Source: Sphingomonas taxi
GTDB lineage: Bacteria; Pseudomonadota; Alphaproteobacteria; Sphingomonadales; Sphingomonadaceae
Reading direction: 5' to 3'
NCBI GenBank assembly: GCA_003243195.1
Contig: QFQI01000008.1
Location: 1-64,000 of the forward strand
Length of the DNA: 64,000 bases
The notes beneath the pieces were generated by a model. It was given only the letters and a program-made list of their open reading frames with translations, was not told where the DNA came from and did no database searches. The position numbers and the translations under genes are program-made. Positions 61,201-64,000 of the stretch are shown in pieces. Position 1 is the stretch's first letter, and every line of letters starts with the position of its first letter.

Positions 61201-61535
61201 TTCTCGCCGCGCCGCGGATCGGCGCGCGCCTTGCCGCGGCTGAGCAGGGTGGTGAGCCGCGCCCAGGCCGCGCGGTCCTGCGGCCACACCAGCAGCGACG
61301 CACCGTCGACCAGATCGAGCCGGCACCCGGGGACCGGGCGGATGACCAGCCCCTGATCCTTGCGCACCTGCTCCGCGGCGTAGAGCGCACGCACCACGCC
61401 GGCGACCGAATTGCGATCGACGATGCCGAGCGCGGGCATCCCCATGGCGGCGGCGGTGGCGAACAATTCCTCGCACGACGACGCGCCGCGCAGGAACGAG
61501 AAGTGCGTGGTGACCTGCAGCTCGCTGTACGTCAC
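58254..61535 (-). CDS. dnaE2: error-prone DNA polymerase DnaE2 (ImuC, 1093 aa)
   Basis: A PHP N-terminal domain (Y-S-E-L-Q-V-T-T-H-F-S-F-L-R-G-A-S) is followed by the C-family polymerase with catalytic aspartates in P-D-I-D-I-D-F-E-H-E-R-R (residues ~380-392), G-R-G-S-A-A-N-S and S-Q-H-P-G-G-F-V, then an OB-fold end (V-E-V-A-G-I-I-L-V-R-Q-R-P). DnaE2 makes mutagenic bypass synthesis with ImuA and ImuB in the SOS response. GTG 61535. It starts 40 bp from the divergent antitoxin gene; imuB lies beyond the toxin-antitoxin pair and not directly upstream as is usual. No SOS box is seen in the short upstream region. Confidence 0.96.
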   Translation of the reverse strand: MTYSELQVTTHFSFLRGASSCEELFATAAAMGMPALGIVDRNSVAGVVRALYAAEQVRKDQGLVIRPVPGCRLDLVDGASLLVWPQDRAAWARLTTLLSRGKARADPRRGEKGRCFLHWEDVAAQATGLVAALVPGHDADAAQVRWMADVFGADGHLCLTHRRRPGEQVRLHRLADAAQAHGLTPLATGDVLYHAPDRRMLQDVVTAIREKCTIDELGLRRERSADRHLKPPAEMARLFRDHPDALAASSAIVERCTFSLRELDYQYPEERVMSGRSAQDALERLSRAALARMFDGAPPENYAAMLEHELRLVARMDYAAYFLTVNSIVSFARGQDILCQGRGSAANSIICYVLGITSIDPVKHQLLFERFISEERREPPDIDIDFEHERREEVIQWIYDTYGHDHAALTAVVSRFRTRGAIREVGKVLGLPEDMTGALASQVWGWSNEGVPTEHVAALNLDAGEPRLALALELARELIGTPRHLSQHPGGFVLTRAPLHDLVPIEPAAMANRRVIEWEKEDIEELGFMKVDILGLGMLGCMRRAFDLLRDHKGVDMTLASPALQDDDPATFSMIRKADTLGVFQIESRAQMSMLPRMKPVDFYDIAIQVAIVRPGPIQGNMVHPYLKRRENPALIEYPSPALKRVLKKTLGVPLFQEQAMQVAVIGAGFTPGEADQLRRAMATFKSTGGVGPFRERLVAGMRANGISEDFADRLVRQIEGFGSYGFPESHAASFAKIAYASSWMKCHHPDVFCAALLNAQPMGFYAPAQIVRDARDHGVEIRPVCVLDSEWDTMLLTGERVGRGAGASPGAPSPLRLGLRVVAGLSGADAGRLLTARAHAPFRNVEDLWRRSGVPLATLEKLARADAFHGLGLDRRQALWAIRGLGEAPLPLLAGIERREEPVTLARLTQGREVVEDYRATQLSLRAHPLHFLRPRLDDMRVTRCVDLGRHDGKAVEVAGIILVRQRPGSAKGVLFITIEDETGVANGILWPDRFEAQRRTVMSSAMVSLKGRVQVEGSVIHVIVDRVTDLTAMLRQVGDVDLPRLVARGDGATHPGAPDRGDPGWRVRPRSDYHYREHRDDDIPVQSHDFH

Positions 61536-61575
61536 GGCGCGAAATCACGATATGACATGATCAGTTGGGGCGCGC

Positions 61576-61864
61576 ATGGGCAAGATGGTCGGCATCACCG
61601 AGTTCAAGGCGAAATGCATCGCCCTGCTGGACGAGATGCATCGCAGCGGCGAGCCGCTGATCATCACGCGCCGCGGCAAACCGTCCCTGGACGCTGACGG
61701 CAAAGCAAGCGGAGGCGGCGGCCGATGACGGCCTTTTCGGTTGCCTCAAGGGTGCGGTAGCTTGGGCGCTGGGCATTGATCCCACCGCGCCCGTACTGGA
61801 TCCCGAATGGGAGCAGCAATGGGACGCGAAATGGGATCGTCGCCTGGCCAACGATCCCGCGTGA
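61576..61864 (+). pseudogene. Phd/YefM-type antitoxin, frameshifted
   Basis: The start M-G-K-M-V-G-I-T-E-F-K-A-K-C-I-A-L-L-D-E and I-I-T-R-R-G-K-P are typical of antitoxins that pair with PIN toxins. Just after K-P an extra base in the CCC at 61685-61687 shifts the frame, and the read frame ends at 61727. Removing one C restores a 95-residue protein (A-K-Q-A-E-A-A-A-D-D-G-L-F-G, then W-E-Q-Q-W-D-A-K-W-D) ending at TGA 61862-61864, which overlaps the toxin start GTG 61861. This confirms the original frame. It may be a real lesion or a sequencing error. Confidence 0.8.
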
Positions 61865-62262
61865 TTTCGCTCGATACCCATGTGCTGTTGTGGATGGTCG
61901 ATGGTGACGCGCCGTTGGGCGTTACGACACGCGTCGCCATTGACGAGGCGCCGGAGGTCTTCTCCACGATATCGGCATGGGAGATCGCCATGCTGATATC
62001 GCGGTCCAAACTCGCCTTGGCGATGACGCCGGAGGCATTGTTCCATCACCTTGGCGGGGTCGCACGCGTACGCGTGCTCGCGGTTGGAACACGGATCGCG
62101 CTGGATGCCGGACGGATGCCGCGTTTCGTGCACGGCGATCCGTGCGACCGGATCATCATGGCATCCGCCCGCGCGCTCGACTGCCCGCTCGTCACCGCGG
62201 ATCGAACGATCCTCGCCCATGCCGCCGCCGGCCACCTCCGGGCGATCGACGCGCGCGCGTAG
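61861..62262 (+). CDS. VapC-type PIN-domain toxin (133 aa)
   Basis: All four acidic PIN residues are present: D5 in S-L-D-T-H-V-L-L-W, E41 in S-A-W-E-I, D96 in D-P-C-D-R-I-I, and D114 in V-T-A-D-R. Such proteins are Mg-dependent RNases. GTG 61861 overlaps the antitoxin stop (GTGA). The toxin appears intact while the antitoxin frame is broken. Its stop is 1 bp from the convergent imuB stop. The pair sits between dnaE2 and imuB in the opposite orientation, so it probably entered the SOS cassette as a unit. Confidence 0.9.
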   Translation: MISLDTHVLLWMVDGDAPLGVTTRVAIDEAPEVFSTISAWEIAMLISRSKLALAMTPEALFHHLGGVARVRVLAVGTRIALDAGRMPRFVHGDPCDRIIMASARALDCPLVTADRTILAHAAAGHLRAIDARA

Positions 62263-62263
62263 C

Positions 62264-64000
62264 TCAGCCGAACGTGCCATGCACGTACCACGACAGGTCG
62301 CCGGTCACGCCGCGCTGCGCGTCGCCGCGGCGGAACAGCCAGAAGCGGCGGCCTTCGTCGTCCTCCACCTGATAATAATCGCGCACCGATGCGCGCTCGG
62401 CGCTGCGCCGCCACCATTCGCCGGTGATCCGTTCCGGCCCGTCGCCGCGCACGATGCGGTGCGTCAGCCCGCGCCACGTGAAGCGGCGCGGCCAGTCGTC
62501 GGGCAGCTCCGCCATCACATTGTCGACCGGCTCGGGCCGGCGCAGCAGCCGCGTCGGACGCGGCCAGCGCGGATGCCACGGATGATCCGCATCGCGCGCG
62601 TCCAGCCGGCGCACGTCGTCACGCGCCAGCGCGGGGGCGTCGCGGCCGGGCGGGTCGAGCGGCGCGGCGGCGCACACCGATCGCTCGGGCACGTCGCTCT
62701 CCACCGCGCGCGCGCGCCACAGCCGCCGGGCGCCGATGCGGTTGACGATCGCGTCCACCAGCGGCGCGAGGTCGGAGCGCTCGCCCGCGGCCAGATCGGC
62801 GTCGAACGCTTCGGCCCCCAGCGGATCGGCGCGGCGGACGTGCAGCGCCAGCGCCTCGATCCCGAAGCCGGGGTCGATCCGCTCGACCTGGCGCAGCAGC
62901 AGCCGCAGCAGATGGTCGGGCGCGCGGGTCGGGCGCGCGAAGCCGATGCGGAACACCTGCACCGCCGCATCGACGCGCGTCGCGGCGAGCAGCAGCACGC
63001 GCGCCCCGCGCCCGGCGCGCGCCAGTTCGTGGGTCAGCCGCGACACCAGTTGCGTGATCCAGTGCGCGATCGGCCCGGCGGTCAGCAGCGGCTCGGCGAA
63101 GCGCTGTTCCACCATCACCGCGACCGGCGGCAGTACCGGATCGAGCGGCTCCGCGATCCGCCCGCTCGCCTGGTCGAGCCGCAGCGGCACCGCCCGGCCG
63201 AAGCGCCGCGCGAGCGGCGCGCGCGGCAGCGCCGCGAGTTGCCCCACCGTGTCCACGCCCAGCCGGCGCAGCAGTTCCAGCGCCCCCTCGTCCAGCCGCA
63301 GCGCGGCGGCGGGCAGCGCGGCGATCGCGTCCAGCGACGCGCCCGGCGGCAGGATGGTGACGCCCTCCGCATCCGGCGCGGCATGATGCGCGCAGGCCCA
63401 GGCGGCGCCGGTGGTGTCGGCCACGCCGATCCGCGCCGTGACGCCGACGCGCGCGAGCAGCCGCACGATCCGCCGCATCATGCGCTCCTCGCCGCCGTGG
63501 AGGTGCGCGACGCCGCCGAGGTCGAGGAACAGCGACTGCGCATCGGCGATCGCGACGCCGGGGGTCCAGCGCCGCGCCAGCGCGACCGCCAGCCGGTGCA
63601 GCGCCCGCGCGTCGCCGTCCGGATCGGCATCGCGCACCACCACGTCCGGGGTCGCGGCGCGCACCTGCGTCAGCGGCATGCCCGCCGCGATGCCCAGCGC
63701 GCGCGCCGCCGCCGATACCGCGACCACCTCCACGCGGCTGCCGTTCCTCTGCACGGTGACCAGCGGCGGCGCGTCGCCCGTGCGTTCCGCGCGCGACGGG
63801 GCGGCAGCAGCGGGGGCGGCAGGGGGCGCGCAGACGCGCGACACCGTGCTCGCGGTCGCGCGGCCGGTATCGAAGAACGGCGCGACATGCGCGCCGGCAT
63901 CGTTGGAGCCACGCCGCCGCTCCTTGGCCGCCTGCTTGTCGGGATGCGGGCCGTCGCCGGGATAGCGGACCTGCGGCATCGCCTGCCACGCGGCGAGCGG
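62264..64000 (-). CDS. imuB: ImuB, Y-family polymerase-like SOS protein (5' part beyond the window)
   Basis: The frame is open to the right edge and lacks the usual N-terminal 40-80 residues, so the start lies outside. The visible part has the long basic/proline-rich insertion (to P-A-A-P-A-A-A-A-P-S-R), then V-V-A-V-S-A-A-A-R-A-L-G-I-A-A-G-M-P-L, F-L-D-L-G-G-V-A-H-L-H-G-G-E and the helix-hairpin-helix and little-finger regions of ImuB (R-L-D-E-G-A-L-E-L-L-R-R-L-G, then a late Y-Y-Q-V-E-D-D-E-G-R-R-F-W-L-F). ImuB bridges DnaE2 and the beta clamp and is catalytically inactive. Its stop faces the toxin stop at 1 bp. Confidence 0.92.
   Translation of the reverse strand, partial: PLAAWQAMPQVRYPGDGPHPDKQAAKERRRGSNDAGAHVAPFFDTGRATASTVSRVCAPPAAPAAAAPSRAERTGDAPPLVTVQRNGSRVEVVAVSAAARALGIAAGMPLTQVRAATPDVVVRDADPDGDARALHRLAVALARRWTPGVAIADAQSLFLDLGGVAHLHGGEERMMRRIVRLLARVGVTARIGVADTTGAAWACAHHAAPDAEGVTILPPGASLDAIAALPAAALRLDEGALELLRRLGVDTVGQLAALPRAPLARRFGRAVPLRLDQASGRIAEPLDPVLPPVAVMVEQRFAEPLLTAGPIAHWITQLVSRLTHELARAGRGARVLLLAATRVDAAVQVFRIGFARPTRAPDHLLRLLLRQVERIDPGFGIEALALHVRRADPLGAEAFDADLAAGERSDLAPLVDAIVNRIGARRLWRARAVESDVPERSVCAAAPLDPPGRDAPALARDDVRRLDARDADHPWHPRWPRPTRLLRRPEPVDNVMAELPDDWPRRFTWRGLTHRIVRGDGPERITGEWWRRSAERASVRDYYQVEDDEGRRFWLFRRGDAQRGVTGDLSWYVHGTFG

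Overview
The window is high-GC (about 70%) chromosomal DNA from an alphaproteobacterium, most likely a sphingomonad. The evidence is the F1 ATP synthase order atpH-atpA-atpG-atpD-atpC without c or b subunits beside it, a PhaR polyhydroxyalkanoate (PHA) repressor, the imuB/dnaE2 SOS mutagenesis genes, a GTTC-N7-GTTC LexA-type box, a DUF6894 protein, and the protein sequences in general. No plasmid, phage or CRISPR structure is seen.

Layout. 1-3005: an initiator tRNA and a tRNA-Gly converge on a decayed accessory segment holding an IS66 remnant, an IS256-family element with perfect ends but a dead transposase, and a host gene truncated by that element. 3.0-10.3 kb: a secreted beta-propeller/amidohydrolase and a three-module GH18/NodB/GT2 membrane protein. 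10.3-14.5 kb: the complete yjfIJKLMC-type membrane-stress module, split into two divergent arms. 14.5-18.0 kb: a metallophosphoesterase, RNase R and a small membrane protein. 18.1-25.8 kb: a 1504-residue superfamily 1 helicase/nuclease divergent from a tellurite-type stress cluster (TerD-TerA fusion, DUF475/TerC, TerD). 25.8-35.2 kb: a nitrilase-like hydrolase, alanine racemase, a PHA-synthase-like hydrolase divergent from phaR, a secreted methyltransferase, an aspartyl protease, a lone cpaF, and an Ada protein without its O6-methylguanine active site. 35.4-40.5 kb: the F1 ATP synthase operon, with different inverted repeats at three of its gene junctions. 40.5-41.1 kb: four degenerate copies of a ~159-bp tandem repeat. 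41.1-50.0 kb: an ABC exporter, PHA depolymerase, a flavin-binding-type stress protein, thiolase, a MaoC hydratase and PutA. 50.3-57.9 kb: a glycine-zipper protein, a dicarboxylate symporter, an MscS channel with topoisomerase IB, a DJ-1 protein, a small SOS-type regulatory locus and an FAH-family protein. 58.3-64.0 kb: dnaE2 and (partial) imuB, separated by a toxin-antitoxin pair in the opposite orientation whose antitoxin is frameshifted.

How the genes may work together. Stress protection dominates: envelope stress (yjf set, Ter cluster, MscS, glycine zipper), DNA damage (Ada, dnaE2, imuB, LexA-like S24 repressor, topoisomerase IB, the helicase) and carbon storage (PhaC-like, PhaR, PhaZ, thiolase, MaoC). 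The most unusual structures are a 162-bp near-palindrome present twice, each copy containing the stop codon of a neighbouring gene; the 159-bp tandem array between atpC and the ABC exporter; the perfect LexA-type box between a translationally coupled small-gene pair and an S24 repressor; and the helicase-Ter locus. All functional statements rest on reading the sequence and on knowledge of the families; no database search was run.
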